A stretch of DNA of 64,000 nt from Oerskovia douganii (GTDB lineage Bacteria > Actinomycetota > Actinomycetes > Actinomycetales > Cellulomonadaceae), in NCBI RefSeq assembly GCF_015142735.1, contig NZ_JACSPN010000010.1, forward strand, positions 1 to 64,000. Reading direction: 5' to 3'. Positions within the stretch are counted from its first letter, which is position 1. Every line of letters begins with the position of its first letter. A model generated the notes under the pieces. The model ran no database searches and was not told the origin of the DNA. It saw only the letters and a program-made list of their open reading frames with translations. A program made the translations under genes and the position numbers. Of the stretch, positions 49,993-59,303 are shown one piece after another.

Positions 49993-51410
49993 CGGTTCCT
50001 CCCGTCGGTGGGCTCGTCGTCGCCCGTGCGCTCCGTCGTGGCGGCGCCGTCGGCACCACCGCTCCGCGTGCCCACCGTGCCCGACGCCGGGGCGGACGTC
50101 GCGTACGCGGCCTGCGGTCCGCCGTCGGACATCTTGGCGAGCGTGCGGCGTGCCGCGACGTACAGCTCGCGCCCGTACGTCAGGAGCTTCTGCCGGACCG
50201 GTATCAGCCCTTGCGGCCTGAAGATCATGAGGACCATGAGCGCGACCCCGAAGAACAGGTACTTGTAGTTCGCGATCTCGCTGCCGTCGATCGGGATGCC
50301 GAACAGGGACGTGCGCCCCAGGAAGAAGTTCGGCAGGTACACGATGATGAACGCCCCGAGGATCACGCCCAGCTTGTTGCCCTGGCCGCCGAGGACCACC
50401 GCGCACAGGAACAGCACCGAGTTGATGATGTTGAAGTTCGTCGGGATGACGAACTGCACCTGGCCCGCGTAGATCGCACCCGAGACGCCGCCGATCGACG
50501 CCCCGATGACGAACGCCCACAGCTTGAACTTGAACGTGGGCACGCCCATGATCTCGGCCGCGTCCTCGTCCTCACGGATCGCGACCCACGCCCGGCCCAC
50601 GCGCGAACGCTCCAGGTTCCCCACGAGCATGAGCGAGATGATGATGAAGACGAGCGACAACCAGAACCACCACACGCCCGAGTTCAGGGTGCTCCCCACG
50701 TTGCCCGCCGAGAACACGCCGTTGGGCAGCTCCTCGGTGACCCCCAGGCGCGGATAGGCGACCGACTTGAGGCCCTGGCCACCACCCGTGATCTCGTCCA
50801 GGTTGTCCGCGAGCAGCCGCACGATCTCGCCGAAGCCCAGCGTGACGATCGCGAGGTAGTCGCCGCGCAGGCGCAGCGTCGGCGACCCCAGGACCAGGCC
50901 CGACATGGCCGTGATCGCGACCGCGACCGGCAGGATCGCGAGCCACGCCCAGTCGTCCGAGAGCCACCCCTCGGGCTGCGTCACGTTCCAGGGGCTGTCG
51001 GGGCTCGTGAGGATCGCGAGCGTGTACGCCCCGATCGCGTAGAAGCCCACGTAGCCGAGGTCGAGCAGGCCCGCCTGCCCCACCACGACGTTGAGGCCGA
51101 TCGCGATGAGCGCGTACATGCCGAACTGCGCCATGACGGCCCCGAAGTTGGTGCCGACCGTGGTCAGGACCGGGATGTTCAGGATCGGCAGGAGCGCGAT
51201 GAACACGACGAACGGGACCCCGATCCCCCACTGCGCGGGACGCGCGAGGGCGTCCCACCACAGCCGGAGCCGGTCGCCCGCCCCGCCGTGCGCGCGCTGC
51301 CTGACGGGCGTCTGGCCCGCGGGCGGGAGCTCGGGACGAGGGCGTACGGGCTGCGCCGCGCCGTTGGTGCCCGCCGCGCCGTTGCTCTCTGCAGGAGTGC
51401 TGGTGCTCAT
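49989..51410 (-). CDS. livM: Branched-chain amino-acid ABC transporter permease LivM
   Basis: A 473-residue permease with about nine helices and the family loop TLRLRGDYLAIVTLGFGEIVRL; LNVVVGQAGLLDLGYVGFYAIGAY is the LivM core. It has ~45 polar residues in front and a ~55-residue polar tail behind, both longer than in E. coli. ATG 51410 overlaps the livH stop (ATGA). Confidence 0.9.
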   Translation of the reverse strand: MSTSTPAESNGAAGTNGAAQPVRPRPELPPAGQTPVRQRAHGGAGDRLRLWWDALARPAQWGIGVPFVVFIALLPILNIPVLTTVGTNFGAVMAQFGMYALIAIGLNVVVGQAGLLDLGYVGFYAIGAYTLAILTSPDSPWNVTQPEGWLSDDWAWLAILPVAVAITAMSGLVLGSPTLRLRGDYLAIVTLGFGEIVRLLADNLDEITGGGQGLKSVAYPRLGVTEELPNGVFSAGNVGSTLNSGVWWFWLSLVFIIISLMLVGNLERSRVGRAWVAIREDEDAAEIMGVPTFKFKLWAFVIGASIGGVSGAIYAGQVQFVIPTNFNIINSVLFLCAVVLGGQGNKLGVILGAFIIVYLPNFFLGRTSLFGIPIDGSEIANYKYLFFGVALMVLMIFRPQGLIPVRQKLLTYGRELYVAARRTLAKMSDGGPQAAYATSAPASGTVGTRSGGADGAATTERTGDDEPTDGRNR

Positions 51411-52441
51411 GCTCGTGCCCTCCCCAAGGACTCGCCGAGGATGCCCGTCGGACGGAACATCAGGACCACGATCAGCAGGACGAACGCGACGACGTCGCGC
51501 CACTCCGTCCCGAACACGACCTGGCCGTAGTTCTCCATGACGCCCAGCAGCAGGCCACCGAGCAGCGCCCCGCGCAGGTTCCCGATCCCGCCGAGGACCG
51601 CGGCGGAGAACGCCTTGATCCCGAGGATGAACCCGCCCGAGTAGATGATCCCGTTGGGGACGCGGAGCGTGTACAGCAGCGCCGCGGCCCCGGCGAGGAT
51701 GCCGCCGATGAGGAACGTCAGCATGATGATGCGCTCGCGCGAGACCCCCATGAGGGTCGCCGTGACGGGGTCCTGCGCGACGGCCCGGATGCCGCGCCCG
51801 AACTTGGTCCGGTTGATGAACATGTCGGTCGCGAGCGCCAGGATCAGCGCCGAGAAGATGATGATGAGCGACACGTTGGTGACGTTGGCCCCGAACAGCG
51901 TGAACTGGACCTCCGGCTCGACCAGCCGGATGGGTTGCTCGGCGTTCACGCCGCCCAGCTCGCCGCCGGTCAGGGCCGGGAGCACGAAGTGCACGAACTC
52001 CTGGATCACGAACGACGCACCGATCGCGGTGATGAGGAAGACGAGCGACGGGGCCCCGCGTTTGCGCAGGGGTCTGTAGGCCACGCGTTCGAGCCCGACG
52101 GCGGCCCCTCCCGCGACCACCATGCCGCCGATCATCGCGATCCCCAGGTAGAGGATCGTGAGCAGGATGCCCTTGTCGAACGCGTCGCCGCTCGGGTAGA
52201 ACCCGAGGGCGAGCAGCGTGGCGTACTGCCCGAACATGCCGAGCATGAAGATCTCGGAGTGGGCGAAGTTGATGAGTCGCAGCACGCCGTAGACGAGCGT
52301 GTAGCCCACCGCGACGAGCGCGTAGACGGCGCCGTAGGTCAGGCCGTCGACGGTGAGGGCCCAGAAGTTGCGGCCCAGGGCCGCGAGGTCGAATCCGATG
52401 AGAGGGTCAGCGGCGAGGACGCCGTGGACGAGCATCGACAT
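51407..52441 (-). CDS. livH: Branched-chain amino-acid ABC transporter permease LivH
   Basis: A 344-residue permease with about eight helices: GLTYGAVYALVAVGYTLVYGVLRLINFAHSE at the N-terminus and GIRAVAQDPVTATLMGVSRERI in the coupling loop, both typical of LivH. An AAGGAG lies just before ATG 52441. Separated from livK by a 174-bp gap holding a hairpin. Confidence 0.9.
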   Translation of the reverse strand: MSMLVHGVLAADPLIGFDLAALGRNFWALTVDGLTYGAVYALVAVGYTLVYGVLRLINFAHSEIFMLGMFGQYATLLALGFYPSGDAFDKGILLTILYLGIAMIGGMVVAGGAAVGLERVAYRPLRKRGAPSLVFLITAIGASFVIQEFVHFVLPALTGGELGGVNAEQPIRLVEPEVQFTLFGANVTNVSLIIIFSALILALATDMFINRTKFGRGIRAVAQDPVTATLMGVSRERIIMLTFLIGGILAGAAALLYTLRVPNGIIYSGGFILGIKAFSAAVLGGIGNLRGALLGGLLLGVMENYGQVVFGTEWRDVVAFVLLIVVLMFRPTGILGESLGRARA

Positions 52442-52541
52442 GGTGCTCCTTGAAGCCGGTGGGAGGGCGGTCGGCCGGCCGTGGTGCCCCCGCCCCACCG
52501 GGGGACGCAAGGGACCACGACCCGCTCGGCGCCTGCCGTCA

Positions 52542-52593
52542 GAGCACGCCGCCCCCGGCCCGGTCGCTCTCGGCCGGGAAGGGGGCGGCGCTC
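52542..52593 (-). terminator. Imperfect GC-rich hairpin between livK and livH
   Basis: GCCGCCCCC (52548-52556) pairs with GGGGGCGGC (52581-52589), GGCC (52557-52560) with GGCC (52572-52575) and GAGC with GCTC at the base, leaving small bulges. It lies 23 bases past the livK stop. Third case in the window of a hairpin between binding-protein and permease genes. Confidence 0.6.
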
Positions 52594-52615
52594 CGGATCA
52601 GCAGGCGCCGACCGG

Positions 52616-53857
52616 CTACTCGACCTCGTAGATCCAGATCAGGGCCGACGAGAGCTCGCCCGTGTCGTCCCACTTGTAGGTGCGGGCGAGGCCCTCACCG
52701 TCGTAGTTCGTCACGTAGTCGAGCATCCCGGCGCGGTCCGTGACCCCGGACGCGATGCCCGTGAGCATGATCGTCGCGAGGTCGTAGCCCTCGGTCGAGT
52801 AGACGCCCGGGGCCTGGCCGTTGAGGGCCTCGTACGCTGCGGCGAACTCGTCGGGAGCCGGGCCGCACGGGCAGGACAGGATCGCGCCCTTGGACGCCGC
52901 GCCCGCCTGGGTCACGAACTGCGGGTCGTTGGTGCCGTCCGCGGACACGAACGGGATCTCGACACCCGCGTCACGCAGCTGCTGCGCGAACGGAGCGGCC
53001 TCGGCGTAGTAGCCGGCGTAGAAGACCGCGTCGGCGTCCGAGCTCGAGATGATCTGCGTGGCCGCCGCGAAGTCCTTGTCCCCGACCTTGACCTCGGCCG
53101 AGCACGAGTCGTCCGCCGCGTCGCCGAGGCCCGCGGTGATCTCCGTGGCGAGGCCGACGCCGTAGTCCGAGTTGTCCTGGACGACGCAGACCTTGTCGTA
53201 ACCGAGCGTGTCCACCATGTACTTGGCGACCGCCGGGCCCTGGACCGCGTCGTTCGCGAGACCGCGGAAGAACGTCTTCCAGCCGTTCTTGGTGATGTCC
53301 GGGTTGGTGGCGGACGCCGACAGCGACGGGAGGCCCGCCTGGCTGAAGACGTCGCCCGTCGCGGAGGTCTCGCCCGAGAACGCCGGGCCGAGGAGCGCGA
53401 GCACGCTCGCGTCGCCGACGATCTGCGGCGCGACCTGGGTCGCCTTCTGCGGGTCGCCCTCGGTGTCGAACTCCTTGATGGTGATCTGGCAGCCCGCGTT
53501 GGCGGCGTTGAACTCGTCCACGGCGACCTTGGCGCCGTAGAGGATGTTCTGGCCGAGCGCCGCGTTGGGCCCGGTCAGTGCGCCGGCCATGGCGATCGAG
53601 GTGCCTTCGGCGCACTCCGCCGTTCCGTCACCGGCCGGGTCGACGGGATCACCCGAGGTCTCGACAGGGACCTCCGCGCCGTCGATGTCGATCTGGACGG
53701 AAGGCACGATCGCGAGATCGGCCGACCCTGACTCGCTCGACGACTCTGTCGAACCTCCGTTGTCCCCCTGAGACTGGGTACCGCATGCGGTGATGGCGAG
53801 GGTGGCGGCCAGCGCGAGAGCCAGCCCACCCGTCGTTCGACGTGCTGTGCGTTGCAT
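52616..53857 (-). CDS. livK: Branched-chain amino-acid-binding lipoprotein LivK
   Basis: A 413-residue type 1 periplasmic-binding protein with lipobox ITAC (Cys25) and a Ser/Gly/Glu-rich linker to about residue 80. Core: SIAMAGALTGPNAALGQNILYGAKVAVDEFN, then VLALLGPAFSGETSATGDVFSQAGLPSLS, YDKVCVVQDNSDYGVGLA and VYSTEGYDLATIML. The ligand is likely leucine/isoleucine/valine, though related systems take urea or other amides. First gene of livKHMGF. Confidence 0.87.
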   Translation of the reverse strand: MQRTARRTTGGLALALAATLAITACGTQSQGDNGGSTESSSESGSADLAIVPSVQIDIDGAEVPVETSGDPVDPAGDGTAECAEGTSIAMAGALTGPNAALGQNILYGAKVAVDEFNAANAGCQITIKEFDTEGDPQKATQVAPQIVGDASVLALLGPAFSGETSATGDVFSQAGLPSLSASATNPDITKNGWKTFFRGLANDAVQGPAVAKYMVDTLGYDKVCVVQDNSDYGVGLATEITAGLGDAADDSCSAEVKVGDKDFAAATQIISSSDADAVFYAGYYAEAAPFAQQLRDAGVEIPFVSADGTNDPQFVTQAGAASKGAILSCPCGPAPDEFAAAYEALNGQAPGVYSTEGYDLATIMLTGIASGVTDRAGMLDYVTNYDGEGLARTYKWDDTGELSSALIWIYEVE

Positions 53858-53922
53858 TCCGAACCTCCGTGCGCCCAGATCGCACCTGGGTGCTCAGAGA
53901 CCTCGCACCCGCGGTGGATCAC

Positions 53923-53951
53923 CTGAATATTCAGCACTGAATAACGTGCTG
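53923..53951. promoter_or_regulatory. Palindromic AT-rich site upstream of livK
   Basis: CTGAATATTCAG (53923-53934) is a perfect 12-bp palindrome, overlapped by CAGCAC (53932-53937) pairing with GTGCTG (53946-53951). It is the most AT-rich spot in the 261-bp gap before livK and probably marks its promoter/operator. The cognate regulator is not evident. Confidence 0.5.
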
Positions 53952-54118
53952 AACGATGGCACAGGTCGGACGAGCGCGAAACCCCAGATGCACAATTGCA
54001 ACCAGGGACCCACACCCGGCGATCCGGACAGTGCGCCCTCGTGCTCCCCGGGCGCGGGTCCGGCGACCCGTGTGCCTGGAACGTATGCGGACGCGGTTAC
54101 GCGAGACTCCGTCCCGCG

Positions 54119-55801
54119 TTACGGCGTCGTCACGGGAACGTCTCGATCCGGCACCGCGTCGGCGGGCGGGGTCGGGTCGAGCGCTCCCAGGTCGATGTCG
54201 GGGACGTCGAAGGTCGGGATGTCGACGGGCGGCGGGTCGAACGTCGGGACGTCGACGCCCGGTGGGACGTGGACGTCCGCGCAGGGCCCCGACGCCGCAC
54301 CGCCGCAGGAGGCCGGGTCGTCGTCCGGTCCGTCGGCAGGCCGGACGTACCTGCCGTGGGCGTCGTACGCGTTGGCCCCGACGGGTACCTGCACGAGGCC
54401 GACCACCCCGGACAGGAGCACGAGCACGGCCGAGGCCACGAGCGCCACCCGGGACAGCCCGCCCGGGGCCGAGGCGGTGGCGACCGACCCGGTGCGCAGC
54501 ATCCGTTCGATCGCCCACCACGCCGCCACGGACGGGGACAGGAACATCGTCGCGCCCAGGAGCGCAGCCGCGAGCGCGTCGGTCCGCCCGGTCGCGGGGA
54601 ACCGACCGACGACGACGACGGCGACGAGGACGACGACGACGAACCTGGCCAGGACGGCCCGGCGCACGTGACGCCGTGCGTGCTCGAGCTGGTCGGCCCC
54701 CGCAGCGGAGTCCGGGTAGAGCCCCTGGGCCCGCCCGACCAGGTACAGGGAAGGCGTCAGGATCGTGCGTCCCGCACCGGCCAGCAGCACGGAGACGGCC
54801 GCCAGGACCACCAGGTACCGGGCGGACACCGCGTCCTGCACCACGAAGAGTCCCACGACGGCGGCGAGCACCCCCACGAGACCGGCCACCGTGAGCGCGA
54901 AGGCCGCACGGGTCGGCCGTCCTCCCGCGCGGAACGAGCGCTCCAGGTAGGGCCGGGAGGTTCTCCTCAGACCGCGCTGCGCGCGCACCGAGCCCACCAC
55001 GAGCAGGACCATGAGCACGACGGCGCACGACGGCGCGAACCCGATGCCGCGGTCGCTCATGACCGCGCCGACGAGGACCAGGGCGAGCGTGCCGACCCGG
55101 ACCGCGACCCGCCCGAACCCCTCCATCTGCTGCCAGACCTGGTGGTGGAGCAGGAGCCCGGCCTCGGCGTGCATCGGGTTGTCCGCGAGGACGCCGTCGA
55201 GGGAAGCGGTCCCGTCGGGCGTGAGCCGCGCCAGGGCCACGAGCAGGTCGGCGTCCTCCGGTGCGAGCTCCAGTCCCCGCAGGACCAGGCCACGCGCCTC
55301 GTCCTGGCTGCCGAGCCGGTTCCGGATCATGGCGGCGTCGTACAGGACCCGGGGGTCCTCGGGCGAGAGCTCGAGCGACCGACCCGACGCCGCCCGCGCC
55401 CGCGCCTTGTCCACTGCTCGCGGGCGACCCGCGAGCAGCACGTACGCGTGCTGGCCGTGCGCGGCCGCGTCGTCCGGGTCCAGCGCGAGGCATCGCTCGA
55501 CCGCGGACCGGGCACCTCGTGCGTCGCCCCGGTCGAGCAGCGCGACCGAGGCCAGCAGGTGGGCGACCGCGAGGTCGGGGGCGACGGCCACCACGGCCTG
55601 CGCGTACCTCAGGGCCTCGTCGGTGCGGCGCAGCCCCAGGCAGAGCGACGCGGCCGACAGGAGCAGGCGGGCGTCGTCGGGCTCCTCGCGGAGCGTCGCC
55701 ACGACCAGTGCGAGCGCGTCCTCGCCCCGCCCGACCTCGTCGAGCAGCTCGACGCGTCCGAGGACGGTCCGGACGAGCTCCGACGCGTCCGCGAGCGTCA
55801 C
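54119..55801 (-). CDS. TPR-repeat membrane protein coupled to an AAA+ ATPase
   Basis: A 560-residue protein. Residues ~1-200 hold about five TPR-like helices pairs (EDALALVVATLREEPDDARLLLSAA; ALRYAQAVVAVAPDLAVAHLLAS; ARSAVERCLALDPDDAAAHGQHA). Six or so membrane helices follow (~225-490), then a Pro/Asp-rich extracytoplasmic tail with repeating VDVPTFD and VDIPTFDVPDID units. GTG 55801 overlaps the stop of the AAA+ gene, so the two are translationally coupled and likely work together. No family name recognised. Confidence 0.72.
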   Translation of the reverse strand: MTLADASELVRTVLGRVELLDEVGRGEDALALVVATLREEPDDARLLLSAASLCLGLRRTDEALRYAQAVVAVAPDLAVAHLLASVALLDRGDARGARSAVERCLALDPDDAAAHGQHAYVLLAGRPRAVDKARARAASGRSLELSPEDPRVLYDAAMIRNRLGSQDEARGLVLRGLELAPEDADLLVALARLTPDGTASLDGVLADNPMHAEAGLLLHHQVWQQMEGFGRVAVRVGTLALVLVGAVMSDRGIGFAPSCAVVLMVLLVVGSVRAQRGLRRTSRPYLERSFRAGGRPTRAAFALTVAGLVGVLAAVVGLFVVQDAVSARYLVVLAAVSVLLAGAGRTILTPSLYLVGRAQGLYPDSAAGADQLEHARRHVRRAVLARFVVVVLVAVVVVGRFPATGRTDALAAALLGATMFLSPSVAAWWAIERMLRTGSVATASAPGGLSRVALVASAVLVLLSGVVGLVQVPVGANAYDAHGRYVRPADGPDDDPASCGGAASGPCADVHVPPGVDVPTFDPPPVDIPTFDVPDIDLGALDPTPPADAVPDRDVPVTTP

Positions 55802-57135
55802 AGCATCCGCCGGGCCCGCAGGTAGGCCGCGAGCTCGTCGTATCTCCCGTCGGCGTTCGCGAACGTCACGACGTTGCGCGCGGACTGCAGCCACGCGGTC
55901 GTCGAGGGCCGCACCTCGCGGAGGGTCGCCAGGACGTCGGCCATGGAGATCGGCCGCACCTGGCCGCTCTCGATCGAGGCCATCATGGCCTTCTCCGCCG
56001 CCGACGAGCACAGGTGCTCGAGGTCGGCGCCGGAGAACCCGTCGGTCCGCGCGACGATCACGTCCAGGTCGATCCCCGCGACGGGCCGCCCCTTGAGGTG
56101 GTGCCGCAGGATCGCGTACCGGGCGGGCTCGTCGGGCGGCAGGACCAGGACCACTCGGTCGAAGCGCCCGGGCCGCAGGAGCGCGGTGTCGACGTCCCAG
56201 GGATGGTTCGTCGCCCCCAGGACGAACAGGCCGTCGTTGTCCGACCCGATCCCGTCCATCTCCTGGAGCAGCTGGTTGACGACGGTCCGCATGCCCGAGG
56301 AGCTCGAGTACCCGGCCCGCTTTCCACCGATCGCGTCGACCTCGTCGAGGAAGAGGACGGCGGGCGCGAGGCGGCGCGCGCGCTGGAACAGGTCGTGCAG
56401 GTTGTGCTCGCTCTCGCCGATGTACTTGTCGAGGATGTCCGCGAGCGTGACGGTGAGGAACCGGGCGCCGAGCTCCCCGGCCACCGCGCGGGCCATGAAC
56501 GTCTTGCCCGTCCCGGGCGGTCCGTACAGGAGAAGCCCACCGCGCATCGACTTGCCGAACGCGCGCGCGATCTCCTGGTTGCGCATCGGTTCGAGGAAGG
56601 CCTCGTGGATGCGCTTCTTGACCTGGTCGAGGCCCCCGACGTCGGCGAGCGTCACGGTCTCGCGCGACACGTCGAGCAGCCCGTTGGCGTCCGAGGGGTC
56701 GTCGTCGACGCCCGTCCGGAGGAACGGGGCGGGGAGTGCGACCCCGACCTCCTGCTCCATCCGGTCCCAGTCGACCGACGGGGCCGGGTCGCTCCCGACC
56801 TCGGCCGCGGCGGGCACAGAAGGCGGCGCGGGGTGGTCCGCCCCGGGCGCGGCCGGCGGCGCGACCGGCCCCGGGATGCCCGACGGCGCCGCTCCCGCCT
56901 CCTCGGAACGCGTCGGCACGCTGTCGCTCCCGTCCGCGAGCGAGGTCGCGGCACGGGTCACGAGGTCGAGCGCGTCCGTGCTCGTCGGGTCGAGCCGCAG
57001 GGCCGCGCTCGCCTGCTCGAGCGCTTGCGCGGGCTGCTCGGCCTGGAGCAGGAGCCGCGCGAACTGCACGCGCAGGACCGCGTTCTCGGGGGCGGCGCTC
57101 ACGGCCACGGTCATCGCGTCCAGGATGTGACGCAT
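55798..57135 (-). CDS. AAA+ ATPase with N-terminal TPR segment
   Basis: A 445-residue protein. Residues ~1-65 are one or two TPR units (NAVLRVQFARLLLQAEQPAQALEQASAALRLDP); ~70-115 a Pro/Ala linker with a GCCGTCGGGC-type repeat; then a Cdc48/FtsH-type AAA+ domain: VTLADVGGLDQVKKRIHEAF, Walker A GPPGTGKT (Lys211), Walker B VLFLDEVDAI, sensor 1 GATNHPWD and arginine-finger region LLRPGRFDRV. It lacks protease or second AAA domains. ATG 57135 has GAGGAG upstream. Coupled to the TPR membrane protein, suggesting a membrane-linked remodelling machine. Confidence 0.82.
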   Translation of the reverse strand: MRHILDAMTVAVSAAPENAVLRVQFARLLLQAEQPAQALEQASAALRLDPTSTDALDLVTRAATSLADGSDSVPTRSEEAGAAPSGIPGPVAPPAAPGADHPAPPSVPAAAEVGSDPAPSVDWDRMEQEVGVALPAPFLRTGVDDDPSDANGLLDVSRETVTLADVGGLDQVKKRIHEAFLEPMRNQEIARAFGKSMRGGLLLYGPPGTGKTFMARAVAGELGARFLTVTLADILDKYIGESEHNLHDLFQRARRLAPAVLFLDEVDAIGGKRAGYSSSSGMRTVVNQLLQEMDGIGSDNDGLFVLGATNHPWDVDTALLRPGRFDRVVLVLPPDEPARYAILRHHLKGRPVAGIDLDVIVARTDGFSGADLEHLCSSAAEKAMMASIESGQVRPISMADVLATLREVRPSTTAWLQSARNVVTFANADGRYDELAAYLRARRML

Positions 57136-57308
57136 CGTTGGGCTCCTCGGGTCGGCGCGCCCCCGGCGCAGCGCCGGGGCGGGGCACAGTCTGCCGTGCC
57201 GGCCCGCGGGGGGTCGAGGTGGCCGCCCTGTGGCCCGTCGTGGGGACGCGCGCCGGTCCGTCGGACCGCGGGCGGACGGCCTTCCCGCGGTCGGGAGGGG
57301 CCGCCGTC

Positions 57309-57338
57309 TCAGGAGGGGTACGGCCTCAGGAGGGGTAC
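57309..57338. repeat. 16-bp tandem duplication at the aldo/keto reductase stop
   Basis: CTCAGGAGGGGTAC occurs at 57309-57322 and again at 57325-57338. On the minus strand each copy contains TACCCCTCCTGA, that is Tyr-Pro-Ser-stop, so the gene's last three codons and stop are duplicated downstream. Confidence 0.85.
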
Positions 57339-58177
57339 TGCGAGAACGCGGCCGTCGCGGGGTCGGAGCCGAGCCGGACGTCGGAGTCGAGGCCGTCGAT
57401 CGCCGCGACCTCGCCGGCGGTCAGCTCGAAGCCGAACAGGTCGATGTTCGTCGCGATGCGCCTGGGGTCGACCGACTTGGGGATCACGATCCGGTCGTGC
57501 TGCAGGTGCCAGCGCAGGACGACCTGGGCGGGCGTGACGCCGTGCGTCTCGGCGATCGAGGTGACCGCGGGGGCGTCGAGGTCGGTGCCGCGCCCGAGGG
57601 GTGAGTACGCCTCGACCGCGATGCCCGCGGCCCGGGTCGCGTCCTGCGTCGCGCGCTGCTGGTAGGTCGGGTGGACCTCGATCTGGTTCACGGCGGGCAC
57701 GACGTCGGTCTCTGCCAGGAGCCGCGCGAGGTGGTCGGGCAGGAAGTTGGAGACGTCGATCGCGCGGGCGGCGCCGTCGGCGTACAGCTTCTCGAAGGCT
57801 CGCCAGGTCTCGACGTAGAGGCCCCTGCTGGGGACGGGCCAGTGGACGAGGTAGAGGTCGACGACCTCGACGTCGAGCGCCTCGCGCGAGTCCTCGAACG
57901 CCTGCAGCGCGGACTCGAAGCCCTGGTCGCCGTTGCGGAGCTTGGTCGTCACGAAGATCTCGCGGCGGTGCAGCCCGGTCGCGCGCAGCGCGGCCCCGAC
58001 ACCGGCCTCGTTGTAGTAGCCGGCTGCGGTGTCGATGTGCCGGTACCCGGCCTCGAGGGCCAGCTCGACGGTGCGCTGCGTGGCGTCCTCGGGGACCTTG
58101 AAGACACCGAGCCCGACCTGCGGGACGGCGACACCGTTGTTCAGGAGGACGTCGGGGACCTGCGTGGGAGACACCAT
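57326..58177 (-). CDS. Aldo/keto reductase
   Basis: A 283-residue NADPH-dependent oxidoreductase of the AKR5-like group (2,5-diketo-D-gluconate reductase/YvgN branch). Full tetrad: Asp49 and Tyr54 in HIDTAAGYYNE, Lys79 in VTTKL and His112 in LVHWP. Cofactor-end motif IPKSVDPRRIATNIDLF is present. It reduces aldehydes or ketones; physiological substrate unknown. Divergent from the cold-shock gene and followed by the AAA+ gene. Confidence 0.88.
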   Translation of the reverse strand: MVSPTQVPDVLLNNGVAVPQVGLGVFKVPEDATQRTVELALEAGYRHIDTAAGYYNEAGVGAALRATGLHRREIFVTTKLRNGDQGFESALQAFEDSREALDVEVVDLYLVHWPVPSRGLYVETWRAFEKLYADGAARAIDVSNFLPDHLARLLAETDVVPAVNQIEVHPTYQQRATQDATRAAGIAVEAYSPLGRGTDLDAPAVTSIAETHGVTPAQVVLRWHLQHDRIVIPKSVDPRRIATNIDLFGFELTAGEVAAIDGLDSDVRLGSDPATAAFSQYPS

Positions 58178-58750
58178 CCTCCAGTTCTACCGGGCGCCCG
58201 CGGGGGCTTCCACCCGACGCGGCAGGGCTCGCCGGGGCACGACCGGCCGTGCCCGGACCGGTGGTCGCCGTGCCCGCGGGGCGCCGGATGCGCGATACTG
58301 TGACCAGTGTCCTCTCCTGGCGCAACGGGTCGTCGACCCTGCGTGCCGTGAGCCGGTGCCTCGCGGAACCGTCCCCGACGGCGGGTCGGGCCTCTCGCAG
58401 GCGTCGGACCTGGGGTGATCCCCCGGTTCGACGGCGTGCTCACCTCGGTGGCGGACGCTCGGCGGGGCGTCGCGGACGCCGCGCGGGGTCCGGGTCCGGT
58501 GCTCGTACCGGTGCCCGTTTTGCAGGCCCCTGACCCTGTTGGGCGACACGCGTGCTTGACTCGTTACCTCCCAGGGCTAGCACAGTCGCACTTCCCCCTG
58601 TACCGTAGCCGGTGAGATTGCAGTGCCTCGCTTGTCCTTGCGCAACGGCCCCATGCCACCGCGAACCTTGTTACCCAAGAGTTGACGACGAACACCGTGA
58701 TGTTCGGCTCCAGATCATGGAGCTGTTTGAAACTCTAGAAGGAGATCCCC
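58178..58750. other. 573-bp intergenic region between divergent AKR and cold-shock genes
   Basis: No convincing gene was found. Short open frames on both strands are Arg/Pro-rich and lack ribosome-binding sites. The right third, from about 58540, is less G+C-rich and holds the cold-shock promoter candidate and a long untranslated leader ending in AGAAGGAGATCCCC before the ATG. I see no tRNA-like fold. Confidence 0.5.
58556..58583 (+). promoter_or_regulatory. Candidate cold-shock gene promoter
   Basis: TTGACT (58556-58561) and TAGCAC (58578-58583) are spaced 16 bp. The -10 is a weak match. Transcription from here would give a leader of roughly 160 nt, consistent with the long structured leaders of cold-shock mRNAs. 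Confidence 0.4.
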
Positions 58751-58954
58751 ATGGCATTGGGAACCGTGAAGTGGTTCAACGGCGAAAAGGGCTACGGCTT
58801 CATCGCACCTGAGGACGGCAGCGCCGACGTGTTCGCGCACTACTCCGCCATCCAGACGCAGGGCTTCCGCTCGCTCGAGGAGAACCAGCGCGTCGAGTTC
58901 GACGTGACGCAGGGCCCCAAGGGCCCGCAGGCGGAGAACATCCGCCCGCTCTGA
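58751..58954 (+). CDS. cspA: Cold-shock protein (CspA family)
   Basis: A 67-residue single cold-shock domain, the standard actinobacterial length. RNP1 KGYGFI (13-18) and RNP2 VFAHYS (27-32) are intact; it starts [10 protein letters not shown]. It binds single-stranded RNA/DNA as an RNA chaperone. AGAAGGAG precedes the ATG at ideal spacing, indicating strong translation. A very stable hairpin follows. Confidence 0.95.
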   Translation: MALGTVKWFNGEKGYGFIAPEDGSADVFAHYSAIQTQGFRSLEENQRVEFDVTQGPKGPQAENIRPL

Positions 58955-58988
58955 TCTCACTCGCCTCCGGGCGAACCTGATCATTGAT

Positions 58989-59026
58989 CGAGTGCCCCCG
59001 ACCGGTTCGCCGGTCGGGGGCACTCG
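58989..59026 (+). terminator. Cold-shock gene terminator with TTCG loop
   Basis: Arms of 17 nt pair perfectly around TTCG (loop 59006-59009), 34 bases after the stop. Confidence 0.8.
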
Positions 59027-59303
59027 TGCGTCCAGGACCAGGAGCCCCCGTGCTCGGTCCGTGACGCCGTGGTAGAACTGAGAACGGTCCAGAGGACCAG
59101 CGAACCGCCCTCCGGCGTGCTGGTCCGGCAACCGCGTGATCGCGCACGGTGCTCCCGGAGGAAGACCCGCCCCCGCGTCCGTGGGGGAAGAGCGAGGCCC
59201 GACGCCGCAGCGCACCTCCTCGTGCCCCTCACCCGGGGCTGTCCCGGGCGAGGTCTCCGCACGCGGGGGAGCTCCGCCGTCGGGCACGGAGAGAAGGAGC
59301 ACC

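Noticed and set aside
58249-58533. A plus-strand open frame of about 94 codons in the AKR/cold-shock gap.
   Set aside because: Arg/Gly/Pro-rich, no ribosome-binding site and no similarity that I recognise.
58480-58545. Stem-like segments that might be a tRNA.
   Set aside because: No acceptor/T-arm signature (GGTTCGA-type) and no cloverleaf could be drawn.
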